A stretch of 64,000 nucleotides of DNA from Phorcus lineatus (taxonomy: Eukaryota > Mollusca > Gastropoda > Trochida > Trochidae). The DNA is taken from assembly GCA_921293015.1 (NCBI GenBank), contig OV121091.1:15156031-15220030 (forward strand), written 5' to 3'. The notes under the pieces are model-generated. The model was not told the DNA's origin. It ran no database searches and worked only from the letters and a program-made list of their open reading frames with translations. A program made the position numbers and the translations under genes. Shown piece after piece: positions 33,213 through 45,500 of this stretch. The stretch's first letter is position 1. Every line of letters begins with the position of its first letter.

Positions 33213-35375
33213 TGCAATTCGAGAAAGATACGTTGACATATATCTTGTACATATGTCATTTAATTTGGCATTCACTTAGCCCTGTTTTTATCTTTAGTGC
33301 ATGGTATCTCTGTTAATTAATTGGAAAGCAATTAACTTCAACAGATGTCGTTAAATATCACCTTTCTAAACGCTGTGTAATATCATAAAGGGTACGGTTT
33401 CATTACATGTTCTGTTCAATTTCTAACGTCACTAATACATTCCATAAGACGTCATCAGCAATTGTCAATTAATATGACGTCATAAGATTAAACATGAGAA
33501 AAGAGACACATGGATTCAGGCGCTGGTTTGAGTCCAGCTTTATCTGCAGCTAGGGAAATTTTAAAGAAATAATAGCAAATTTTCGTTTAGAAATATACGA
33601 CATTACACCTTGATACCAAAAGTTTTTTCACTTATTTGCTTATCTTAGTGCAATTATCATGCATTGAGACATTCCTTTGAGGGGTGAAAGAATGGGCATA
33701 TTTATCCCGATACCGGCGTGTTTTGATGTCAGAAGCAATGTTTCATAACATAATTAAATTTCATACCATAGATAACTGTAATAGTTTTTACAGTTCGTTG
33801 ATGTGACCAAGGGTGAGTTTTTATTTTTTTATTTCAGATCTCTGATAAATCATCAACAACGTGAAACATTACTCATGTAATTTATCTTTTACTAATTTGT
33901 TATAGGTATAATGCAATTTGCTACTGAATAAAATGTTTTTGCATAAACTCGATCTTTAGTAACTTTATTTGACTGGGAAAATTCAAAAATAGATAATTAA
34001 AAAAAAGGAAGTAGTGGTGTCTTTCTAGATTACAATGTAGAGCGAATTCCTCTTGTGTTAGAAGTTGACCTAGTCAAAGAATTCCTTATAAACAATTTAA
34101 CATAGCTGAGATCGTTATATAGGTTTCGTTTTGTTTGTTTCGCTTACGAGTTCAACTTTTGGTGATTACCCTGTATGTTTGTTTATCTATTCACTGCTCT
34201 TCTCTGTGACATTTACCAGTGTCAAACGCTGAAGTGCCGGTTGCTACTAAAACTTGGATCCGTTTCCACCTTAAACTCTATCGTTCAAACAAAATGGGGT
34301 GGGTCATGCCATGACTCATTGTAAAGGTTGCATTTCAAGTATTTTCCGAGAGGGTGTTTAAAATATCTTTTGAAGCTTTTTTAGGTTAAACTGTATTGAA
34401 TCAACTCTCAAATTTTATCCCACGAATTGTATCCCCCGAAACTCGCTCAATGTTGTCGGGTAAAATATATTTATCTAATTAAGATTTTCAATGACTGTAC
34501 ATGTATTAAAATTAATTTTTAAAAATCAATTTGCTGAAATATAGAATTATAGTATAAGGAGACTGTTCAATGAAAACCTCAAATTAAATAAACATTTTTT
34601 ATCAAATCACAAAATTTCAAAGAAATATGTTAAAATCATGTTGGTGATCATAATGATGTCTCATTGGACAATCGCGATCCATCGCAGCTGCCTTTGCGAC
34701 AAGCAAAGAACAGTACTGGGAATGCGTCAATGCCTATAAAAGCAAAACGTTTGGGCTTGCCATGCGTGCAAAGATGGTTTACATAATGCCGAATGTTTCT
34801 GTACCTTTCACATTTTGAGAAGTATCTCGGTGGACGAGAATGAAATCATTTGCGAACATTATCTGACCACTACAGCTATTTCAGCTGAATTTATCGCGTT
34901 TTTATATGTATACATTGCTGCAAATTGAATGGTAAACATTACGGTAAATACTAAAGTACACTTTAAAAGTTAAGTTCAATGTAATAGCTTTTACTGTATG
35001 AACACACTTATATGATTCCAAAACATATGAAGGTATCTGTCGCGTTGGCAAAACTTATAATCTGTTGGTTGTCGTTCTATTTCGTAATCCCCCATTTAAA
35101 GTTTTTAGATCAATCAACATGAATTATTACGCAATAGAGTTCACTCTGTGTTTCATTCGCTACTGCAACGCCGTATTCAATGCACGTAACCAACCCTATC
35201 CTATTTTAGTGTACAATGTATTTGAGCCAACAAAAAACACTTGTTAAATTTCAAACACGTTCGTTAAACACTGGATTGATTGTGTAATCTAAAGTATATT
35301 TCAGTACCAAGTAATTCGTACACTATAACATTTACATTCCTACAGTAGAAAAAAACCTGCACTTTAAAAACCCAG
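33213..35375. other. Intergenic, nothing recognised
   Basis: AT-rich non-coding sequence with scattered TGACGTCA-like sites (33440-33485). No exon or repeat recognised. Confidence 0.45.
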
Positions 35376-35379
35376 TATA

Positions 35380-35455
35380 AGTTAGTACAGTGGGTAGCGC
35401 CTTCGGTTTTGGATAAAGAAGACAATGGGTTGAATCCGAGGAGGGTTTGACAGCT
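35380..35455 (+). mobile_element. SINE head fragment (decayed tRNA-like)
   Basis: AGTGGGTAGCGCCTTCGGTTTTGG then GGGTTGAATCCGAGGAGG: box A-like GTGGGTAGCGC and box B-like GGTTGAATCC at tRNA-like spacing. The body and tail of the SINE are missing. Confidence 0.5.
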
Positions 35456-38400
35456 TTATTTATAGTTGAGAACTTTTCTCATTCAATGTCATTAGCGAAA
35501 CCTCATAGATTAGTGTAGAATTCACGTGTACGACTTTGAGAGGAATCTTGTTCGAATCCCTATAGAGTTTTGGCAGTTGATAAGCAATTGATAAAATTGA
35601 AGTCAAATGCAATGGAACTTTTAATTCATGATTCAGTAGGTGTAAAGGTTCAAAAGTTTGACTACCAAAAAAAGACAAAATGTTGCTGGATTCGCTTTGA
35701 CATAATTTTATCCTATGATGTAAAATGAAATCTTTGCAGAAACCAATAGTGCCTCGCTTTTTCTGAATACTGTCTTAATGGCCTAAAGAAATCATACTTG
35801 TACCTTAACCGGCAGGATATTAAATATACTTATTCATATTGTCAGTTATTAGACTTAAGTTCAAGTTCTTTACCACGTAAATGGGAACCTTACAGACTGG
35901 AGGCTCTAACATAATCCTTAATGTAATAAGGCTTAAAGATTACATATAACTTAACATAACATTATGGATGACGTGATGATAAATTTGCATTGAAAAGCGT
36001 TGGTCGTAATATGTCACCCTGCCTAACTCGAGGCGAGTTTGACAACCCATAAGCAGACATCATATAGTTAATGATATGATTACCACCTAGTTTCCTTAGG
36101 GTGAATACTATCAGAATATCAATTAAAGGCTTTGAGGTGGTTTATTAGTCAACGGTCCATAACTTTACATAAAAAAAATAAACGAAAGCGGGCAAATGCT
36201 ATCAGTTGATGAGATATCAGAAGACAGTTTGTTTCTTTTTAGCGATATTCTAAAACTTACATAAACTAGATTTACATATTTTAGTAATGTTTTCGTTGTA
36301 TATGGACTTTATAGTTACAAAAATACAAAACATACAACATTAACATTCAGGCTAACATTGAAAACATCACATCAAACCCGCAGTACATGTGTTGGTCACA
36401 ATTTGAAGTTTTTTGGCAATTACAGTTGAACAAAGATTTATCATGGTAAATATGGTGTAAATCTTTGGAAATTAAATGGCAGGTTTCATATTTGGACAAG
36501 CTGGAGTTTGATCGTTATTATTGTCAATATTTATATTATCGTTTTCTCCATGTCAATTTTAGTCCATATTGTTTTCTTTAAATATGTTTAAATGCTGCGT
36601 TTAGCATGTGTAGGTATAGAAAAAGTAAAGCTTTAAGGATTATCAACTTGCTTTAAGGATTATCAACTTGACTTGTAAGAAAACAATACAAAGGATGTTA
36701 TCCAAATAAGAATAAAGGAGTTTATCGTTTCTTTTCCATCGTTTCTTGATGAGATTTGCCATTTACTCAATTTTCATTTTCAAAGACTAAACTTGAGTCC
36801 TACAGCACATGAACATGGTCAGTCTTCTTTTATTAACAAATATTCAACACAATCATCACACAACCTTAATCAACTTTATCATACGTCAATGGTGCAGAAG
36901 TACCTGTATTAACAGTTATTTTTTAGTATATTACTTTATTGATGGAGCATTTATTGCAGCCAATGTAGACAAATTAAAAAATCAATTATCCTTATTCTGA
37001 AAGCGTTTGTTGTCAAAATATTTTTATCGTAAATTTGCTTTTAACCTTTTTCAGAAAGTGCTTTCAGAATGCTAGTTTAAGACTCTATCAAGATTTTTAT
37101 TTTGCACCCTGTTTAAGTATTTTTTCATTTTCCTTTCGCATTTTTATCTCCTCTTCTGTTTTCGTCGATATTTTCTTGCATAAGAATTTAAGTTGTAAAA
37201 TAAGATGTAAGATATTTAATAAGAAGGGTTTGGTCAAACGTTTTTATTATCCAAATACAGGTTTATAGTGCATTATGTTAAATACAATATTCTTAAAATT
37301 TATGTAGCAGGATTATATAACTTTTCAAAATTAGTACCAGTGTTAATATATACCAATATAAATGATTAATCATGGGCAAACTATCAATTACCTAATAATC
37401 TCTTACCGCGATATGAAGCTTCAAAATTGCTTTCAAAGATTATCAATCTTATCCCAAAATGAAACTTGCACTGCTTGAAGTCAAATTCCTTGAAGTGACA
37501 TTGATTAGGCATGACACAACTGTGACACAACTCGAGAACCTAATCCCATGATTAGACTCTGTAATCCGTGACTCGTGACTTGTAATACAAGCAAGGCTAG
37601 CACATGATGGATGATTCAACACATGAAGTCACTTTCCGGGCTTGAAGCATTAACAGTTGAATGTTCTTGGAATCTTGCTGCATGCAATCTATAATCATGT
37701 CACATTCTGAAATTGATTCCATATTCTGTTATCAATTTCCTATTTGGAAATTGATTTCATATTCCGAATTGATTTCATATTCTGAATTATAATTTGTTTC
37801 GTACAATGGAAGAGATTACAAATTGTATATCATTTTCTGATATTGCTTTCGTATTTGGAAAAATTATTGGCTTAATTTTTTTTAAATGCCTTCATTCCCA
37901 TACATATAATCCAAAAATCTAATATTAACAAAAGCAACATATATGTATGGTCCCGAACTTGTCCCTATATAATAGCTTATACGAAACTCCCTCTTATTCG
38001 ACATCCCTTTATTCCAAAGTATAATACTCAGTCGGTCCTAAAGTCTGTTTTAGAGCAAATTTATTCACTCTTGAAAGAAACTATAATTTTGTCCACAGTG
38101 TTTTCAGCGATCAACCCATTTGGGCTAAGGGATTCTTCGATTAAGTGTTAATTACAATCTAACAGATTGTTTCTAAGGAGGGAAACAATCTATCAGTGTT
38201 TCACTACAAAAGGTTGTTAGCTATACTCCTGGGACTGTTATTTACTGTATATGTTCATCCTTAAGCATGTTTTTTAAAGAATGTCTTCGAGGTTTAGATC
38301 AGCAAGTATACTGAAGATCAAAAGAAATGCAAATTAAGAAGGTTTAGAATACAAGTCATGTAAAAATCAACAATGTTTTGCCCTTTATTATGGTCAAGGT

Positions 38401-39415
38401 TATTTCGAAACAATTAAAGCCATTTCTATTGAACAATAGCAGCCATCCCTTTTTCCAACCTATTCCAATGGTTATTGCGGATTTCGCTTTTCTTTTGGTG
38501 TTCAAAATTCCAAATTTTAAACCATCACACTCATTAAATCAACATAAATAAGTTGTAGTGTTTACCATAAGACAATTTTGCTTGTTATTATAACATGTCA
38601 TGCGATACATCAAAAGATGAAAATGTTGATCAAAAAGTGAAACGTGACTTAAATAACCATCTCATTTTTGTATCATAAATAATTTTACCATTAATCATCT
38701 ACGGTACAAGGTATGTACATTATGAGATTAGCATTCCAGATGTGCATGGATTAGCAGAACGGCAAAAGGACTGCGTTATCAAAAACTTCAGTTTCTTTTC
38801 ATAAAGATATCAAGAGGTCTTCACTGGTCATTATTCACGATCACTGACCGCAGGAAGGGATGGTCATCCCATTCAACTCAAACAGACCCATGGTACATTG
38901 CATTCAGACTAGATGTACCTGTTTGGGTCCAGATATTCGTGTATTATGGTCTTGTCTTCTCGGTCATCAAAGCCACATGCCCCTTGCCTGGATGTATACA
39001 GTCGCCTTGCCTGATTCCATTATGCCCGCTTTTGGTTCATTAATTTAAATTCCCCACCCACACAACCATAACGTCACAACACTTTGGTATGGAATCCGAA
39101 AAGGGTCAAACGTTTATTATACTAACGAGATGAGACTTATAGATAATTAATACGGACCCATTACGTATCCACTATGACGATTGAATGTCTGGAAAGAAAG
39201 ACACGACACAAACTATTGGAAACAAATTGAGTTTCGTATATGCTAACATGACGCCATGTTAATCTTGGCCAAAAGGACTGAGACCCTAACTACTAAAATC
39301 GTCGTAAAATGATAAATCTTTTTCAAATCTCAAATTAATATCTCAGATATTTTTCTATCGCTTGTAGAATCTGTACTGAAAAAACATATTCAATAAAGAG
39401 ACTGATCACGCGCTG
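35456..39415. other. Intergenic, simple duplications only
   Basis: Contains a 20-bp perfect tandem duplication (GCTTTAAGGATTATCAACTT, about 36630-36669) and a degenerate array of ATTGATTTCATATTCTGAA-like units (about 37705-37800). No exon recognised. Confidence 0.5.
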
Positions 39416-39416
39416 T

Positions 39417-39722
39417 GGGGCGGGATAGCGCAGGCGTTAGCGCGTACAGCGTCGGATCAAGAGTTCGAATCCCGCCATTGGCTCGCCAACTTTGTCAGCA
39501 GTAGAGAACTGTTCTACACGTAGTAAAGTTTGGGTGCAATCCTGCACTGGTTGTTGTCAGCGCGGTACCACCCATGGTTCGCTAGTTCCAGCCGATGCTC
39601 TCAGGTTTCACTGCAGTACATAACCACAATGGTGTCGCAGGCATTCTCCCTGCAGTAATGCTAGCAGCCGCGATATAAGTGAAATACTCTTGAAGGCGGC
39701 GTGACACCCCAAACTACCTCAC
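39417..39722 (+). mobile_element. Near-complete tRNA-derived SINE
   Basis: Box A TAGCGCAGGCG (39426-39436) and box B GTTCGAATCC (39473-39482) form the tRNA-like head. The body contains CAACTTTGTCAGCAGT and CACCCATGGTTCGCTAGTTCC, then the conserved 3' domain GATGCTCTCAGGTTTCACTG through CTAGCAGCCGCGATATA, and the tail GGCGGCGTGACACCCC followed by a weakened CTCA run. It is the reference copy for those at 15.0, 25.8 and 35.4 kb. Confidence 0.88.
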
Positions 39723-40099
39723 CTAACCAATGTCAGGAAGGAAAATGACCCCTCTGGACCACCATACAAAATCTCCGCCGTAAAATCATGCATTGGCACG
39801 CCACAAAGAACAGGCGTTACGAGGTTAAAAGGTCAATGTAAGGTCAAAAGTCACATATATTGTCAACTCAATCATGAACTGCATAAAATGAGCGTTGACA
39901 TTTTATAGGAATAGTTACTGACTGGATAAGGTTTAAAGTCGTATTGGTTGATTGGCCCTCTGTGGCTCTACACTGTAAACTATGCAACATAAATGCTAAA
40001 CGTTAAGCTTGATTTGGCTTTACTGCATGTAGCGGGCCCATGTCAACAACGGGTGTGCTGATGTGGTTATTTCTGAAAAGGAAGTATTAGATATAAAAG

Positions 40100-40385
40100 G
40101 ATATTACGTTAACATAGTTTGTCTTTGGCATGATATTTTGTTAAGTACCGAAGTCCCGAAACTAAAGGAAATTATCAAAATCAACCTCCAATCACAGGCG
40201 GTTTACTCACCGTCATTATTTGCAACGCAACATCACTAGAAAACTGTGACGTCAAATCATTGTTTAAGACATGACGTCACTAAAAAGGTCACACGAAAAG
40301 GTGCTATTTTTCCCTAGAGAAAAGTATGAAAAGCACGAACCCCGATATGACTGCCCTCATAGGTAATAAAATCATATAGGTGACT
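40100..40385 (+). repeat. Dispersed repeat family A, copy 3
   Basis: Collinear with copy 2 from AATCAACCTCC onward: AACTGTGACGTCAAATCATTG, ACATGACGTCACTAAAAAGG, GAACCCCGATATGACTGCCC, ATAGGTAATAAAATCA. The hairpin part is poorly preserved. Confidence 0.7.
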
Positions 40386-40922
40386 TTTAAAAGAGGAGGT
40401 TTTATACGGTTTTATGGGGTTTTAGAGAAATAAATCAATAAAAATCAGGTTCAATATTAACAATTTTACGACCCATAGCATGTTCGCTTCAACTATAGTG
40501 ATTTTCGGAGTGTATGAGTTTTGTCATAGTAAATATTGATAACGATTCTCTACCACTTTCAAAAGTGTCTGACATTAAATGAAAGAAAGTAATATCAAAA
40601 AAGCCTCTTGAACTTTATTATATAATTTTACACAAATTTTGACTTGCTTAAATAGTATACGTATAAACAAAAACAATTAGAAGTTGTAAGGTTTTACATT
40701 GTGCTAAGGCTACCTTACCTTGATCATAAACTGTCTTCATGTATATAAATAACACTCACCAGTAAAAGGCGACAGATAACAAAACTCATGTTTGATCTTC
40801 CTATTTCAAACTACGTAATCAAAATTTGCTAACTGCATAGGTCATCAAATAGTTTACGGGTCTGGGAACTCGCTATTGGTAACGTAATATAATGACAACC
40901 TTACTAAAGGTTTCTTTGGAAA

Positions 40923-41128
40923 ATGGCCCCTGATGATAGTCCATCGCCAGATGAAACATTTTCCTCACCTGTCAAACGAAAAAATATAATTAGAGGGAGC
41001 TTTGGATAGAACATAATAGCTCATCTTTTAAAAGTGGCTGGAAAAAAATCAATTCAGATTAAAGATCTAGACATCAGCTTGAACATTGATTTTCCTTCCA
41101 GTCTTATTACACAAAAAAGGGTGTATGT
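40923..41128 (+). pseudogene. Possible coding relic with one stop
   Basis: From ATG at 40923, one frame reads MAPDDSPSPDETFSSPVKRK and continues with a charged, coding-like composition to about 41128, interrupted only by TAG at 41007-41009. I do not recognise the protein. It could be a decayed exon, a transposon fragment or chance, and no splice signals decide between these. Confidence 0.25.
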
Positions 41129-41235
41129 TTTTACATTATTATAAAGTGCGTATTCAAGACTTTCTTTGTTATCCTTAATGGTTAACAAGACTTGCGTTGG
41201 TTTTGATTTAGTAAAAGCTGGACACCAAGTATCTT

Positions 41236-41510
41236 CAGGTGTGAATTGTCCTTACCTGTCAAACGAGACGCAAGGTAGGTCACGTGACTCGTCCTATATG
41301 GCTAACCTGTTTTCGTTCACTTTAGTACTCCAACCTACAACGCTACCACACTGATTGGATTTTACCTGCCGCACCTGAGATTTTACCTGAAATTTGTACC
41401 TGGATATACCTGAGGAAGGGAAAGGCAATTAGCCTACCTTTCTACCTGGTGCATACAGCATGGACTAAGCGTTCCCTTTCCTGTGAGGTGAAAGTTTTTA
41501 AGCACAGGTG
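41236..41510. promoter_or_regulatory. Dense CAGGTA/CAGGTG cluster (candidate enhancer)
   Basis: Nine CAGGTR sites plus one AACCTG in 275 bp (41236, 41253, 41304, 41363, 41372, 41384, 41397, 41407, 41443, 41505), most as TACCTG on the plus strand. ATTAGCC lies at 41428 and CACGTG at 41281. The overlapping 62-codon frame (41166-41354) is not otherwise gene-like. Confidence 0.45.
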
Positions 41511-41847
41511 AGTTTGCATTTTATAGAACGTTTTGTAAGGAAAATGACATATGAGAATTTTAAACACCCGTTTACCTATACCCATCCCTTGACAGAAAGT
41601 ATGAAGTTTTTACTGTAATATGAATTCCATAATATATACTATGATGTAAATATTATGTAACTTTCTTCTCATGTGATGTATATATTTTCCGCTGAAATAA
41701 AATTGATGAAATTTGTATTATTTTCAAATTCAAAAGGCAAAAATGATCACATCAATAAGCTTTAACTATCTGGAAAGCATTCATGACTAAATAATATCGT
41801 GTCAAACTAACGTACGTTACAACATGACCTGAAAAATCATCAGTGTA

Positions 41848-42034
41848 GGCTAATTGTAGGAGATGTAACCAAATCTCTTCGATGCTTATCATACCTGGCT
41901 GTCTTACCTGTCATTTGGTCTTACCTTGATCGCGTAGGTAACTCACCTGCCGGAGCGGTCCCTTTGAACTGGAAAGGCTAATATACAGGTGGTCAGAAAC
42001 CTTATTAGTCCTCATAATGTAGATAATACAGGTA
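41848..42034. promoter_or_regulatory. CAGGTA/CAGGTG cluster with two GGCTAAT sites
   Basis: CAGGTR at 41892, 41905, 41944, 41986 and 42029, with GGCTAAT at 41848 and 41976. GGAAAGGC beside TAAT is shared with the cluster 400 bp upstream (41421-41434), suggesting either a common module or an old duplication. Confidence 0.4.
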
Positions 42035-42039
42035 TAAGA

Positions 42040-44085
42040 AAGGTATTCGAGAGTGAATATCGGTTATTAGGTACTTGAGACAGTATATTATTAGGATAAT
42101 AGCCACCATGACATGTCATGTAAGTGCGAAAGAATTGTTTAAATTTTGAGGGTTTCTGAAATTCGTCATTTTTATACAAAAAAAGACAATTTGGCAGGTG
42201 TGATTTTCAAATATTTTTTTAAAAATCCTTCTTGGATGCTTTAAATAATGAATTTATGATAGAAATGATTTACAAAAACTGTTTACATATTTGTCAATTT
42301 CAGTATACAACATATATTATATAGCATTTATGTCTTAAGGATTTATAAATATATTTTCAACTTCTTCATGCTTTATTTATGAAGCTTTGGTGTGGATATG
42401 ATTTACCCCGTGAATTGTTGACAATATGTCAGATATTTGACAGCCTTTTGCATATAGTTCATACACATGTATTATAAATATCAAATCTACGAGAAAGTAT
42501 ATGATGATGGGATAAGACGTTAAGATAAATTGAGAGTTCATGAAATTGAAAGTTTTTATGCATATTCTACCACAACAATAAGTAAAATGATATGGGAAAG
42601 AAAACATGGGAAATCTACTCCTTGTAGTTTTGTTATTGAATTGAAATGTACGCTCTCTTCCTATGATGTATTTGTATTTTATGATATAAACATATGGTTT
42701 CTCGCTATATTTAAATTAATTTCCAATTACCATTTATAAATAAGAACGGGTTCAAAATGTCATACGAACGACGAAAATTCGTTCCGCTATGTAATGTGAC
42801 CATGATGTATAAATCCTATGATGTTGTCAATTTCACTATAAAGGTGTAGATATCTTGTCACAACACGAGAAGTGCAAGCTACAACGTTGTCAATTGCTGT
42901 CAAGAACCGTCAAGGACGCAGACTCATATTTAACCGGACAAAACGCGAGGTATCATATCCCACAATGTTATTCAGCCTATACAAATTTCGTAAATATAAC
43001 GACTCGCATGAATGCTTTCAGTATGAAAAGAATTCTTTTCATCGAAGGAATCTACAATTTTTAAATCGTGACAGTATGTTTACATTCTTCACAAAGACAG
43101 ACGCTTCTTCGCTGCTTCCACTGTGAAAAAGTAAATAGCATACCCGTGTAGGTTTAATTCAAAAATTGACACAAAATTTTTATCATACTTATATTTCTAA
43201 TATTAAATTTGATATTTGCTTAGTTATATAACATTCATGAGTAGGATTTAAAAAACTGCTTATTCCTACGTAAATATGCATCGTTCACTCTATGGACTAT
43301 TCAAAGTGGTGAATTAGTGGATTAGGGAAAGGAGAAATTTAGGTAATTTATCATTTTGAAATGATATCCCCATAAACCCGCCTATCTGTTTCAAACGCTG
43401 CCTTTGAAACATTGAAAAAAATCAAATGATGTAATGTGATGTTTTTAAATAAGATGTAATTTATCACCAACATAACTGAATCACTGAATAGCTCGGTGGA
43501 ATTTCTCTAACGTTAAGCCAGGTTTGACATAAAGCTCCCTACATTGACGAAGGAGTGTATTTAAGCACTCGTAATCATACACACGCGAGGTTAGGAGTCA
43601 AGGGTTATAATCCAGCGAATAACCTACATTATTTCCAAGATTTTAATCCGGGCAAAATATCAAACAATCATTTTCTCTTCTCAAGCAATGTTTACGTTCG
43701 GTGAAGGTCAAATGCCATGGTTTTTACGAAAAGTAGGAATGTGGATAGTCTGGTCGGCGAGCGAGGAGTGGTACCTCATTACGTTTTATTTACATTCCGT
43801 CTTTTCGCCCAAAAAAGGTAATGCATCTAGGAAGCGTGTTTGAAATTAGCGCATTAAAAATATCCAATTAGTTTTTTTTATCCTTTGCCTCTTCTGTGAT
43901 GTAACACAACCATTAAAAAGTTTCCTAATTAAAAAGTTTTTTTAATTCTTCTTCGTGTTTGTATATCAACCCCTCAAGCTCTTTGATGCTGTTGTGCACA
44001 GCAAACATCATATTGTATACAAAACAAAGCTTAAATCTAAGCATTTATCTATGTCATTTGAATGAGTAAGAGTTCTATTCATTTT
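42040..44085. other. Intergenic, nothing recognised
   Basis: AT-rich. Two overlapping frames at 42855-43126 (69 and 84 codons) have no recognisable motif. Confidence 0.45.
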
Positions 44086-44090
44086 AGCAT

Positions 44091-44195
44091 ATTGCTATAG
44101 TGCGACGTTTTGGTGAAGATGCACATGACGGTACTAGGATCTACAACGCAACGTCGCTATATTGCAATAAAGAAGTTGAAAATCAATAAACACTT
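44091..44195 (+). mobile_element. Penelope-like terminal repeat, inverted ends
   Basis: ATTGCTATAGTGCGACGTT (44091-44109) is an imperfect inverse of AACGTCGCTATATTGCAAT (about 44150-44168). The right side continues AATAAAGAAGTTGAAAATC, the tail also found at 440-515. The GAAA of the relic at 0.47 kb is CGCA here. Confidence 0.4.
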
Positions 44196-45500
44196 CCTAA
44201 TTTATCCAGACAACTTCTAAATTACCTCAAAGAAGCTATTTCAGTTGAGGTGATTAATTGTTACTCTTTGCATGTTAAGATTTCACATAGATTGATATTG
44301 AATAATGATTAAGAATTAGGCACAGAATGTTTCTAAACCGAAGAATAGATATGCATTAACCCTCACATTTACCTATTGCTCTCAAGTATCTCACTCAAAC
44401 TCTTTATTTTGTTTCTTAAGAACAAACTGTGTTAAATGTAATGCAATGCAACTCATATCTCAATGATAGTAGTAATGCCCTCTTGAAAACAACCATGTAC
44501 AAAAATGAATAAGATTTTAAAAGTCTTTAAAAGGAATAACGAAATGAAAAACTTACACATGAGTTATTGGTAGAGGTTTAACATTTTAAGTATCCTGACG
44601 CGGTATTTAATGAGGGGTCTGATCAATAGCTCGAGTAAAAAAGTGTTTAAAGTCAATTCATATGTAATTTATATACAAATATATACAATGCTTATCACAT
44701 ACATTGTTATAAATGCTTGTTTGACTATACTGCCAATTCGAATAGAAGTTTTAAAAATCTTTTAAGCATTTTGATTCAAAAGTCCCTTCCGTGTAAAGGC
44801 ACAGACTATCCTCAAAGCCAGTTTGGCGCTTGCTTGTCACTTTTACAACTGGCCCCATCGGATATAAGCCACCAATTTCATGATGGGCAGGAAGCTATTT
44901 AGAACATTGAATACATTGAATACATAAATGTAAGCAAAGTCAGCTCTGAACAAAATGTAGGAAAAGCTAATTTACAACGACAATATACAAACGATGATAT
45001 CTACCTTTGAACATAAACGATGTCTCATAAACCATGTTTTTCTTGTTTTCCGTATATGGGTATGCATATAACCATATTTTTTATAGCATGGTACGTAGTG
45101 AAACTTGTTTGCCAAACGAGGATGTCAGTTATAATATATTCAGGGCGAGACAACAACAGGTTCCCCAACTAATCCCCCACAAAGTCCCCCCTCGCAGCAG
45201 AGTAGATTTAGAACGCTGATTATGTTGATGAAAATCCTCTCTTTCAGTGGGTTCTCTCTTCACGAATAACGTTGTTTATCATGATACAGAAAACGATAAC
45301 ACAGTTTCACTGATGTAATTGATAAACGTGCGCGTATAATTCACGTAACGTAATTGCTAACGATCAAACGACAGCATTCAATTCAAACTATGCATGGTGA
45401 AAGATCAAATTTATAGCATTGGATGAAAATTTCACACTGTGAATGACAAACATTTCATCTGATATTCATTGTCCATAATGCATTCTTAAACCCTCAGCAC

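Noticed and set aside
40930..40957. CTGATGA followed by GAAAC as a hammerhead
   Set aside because: No helix II can form in between, helix III is not palindromic and helix I partners do not pair.
42872..43126. 84-codon basic frame
   Set aside because: Overlaps another frame of similar length, with no motif or splice support.
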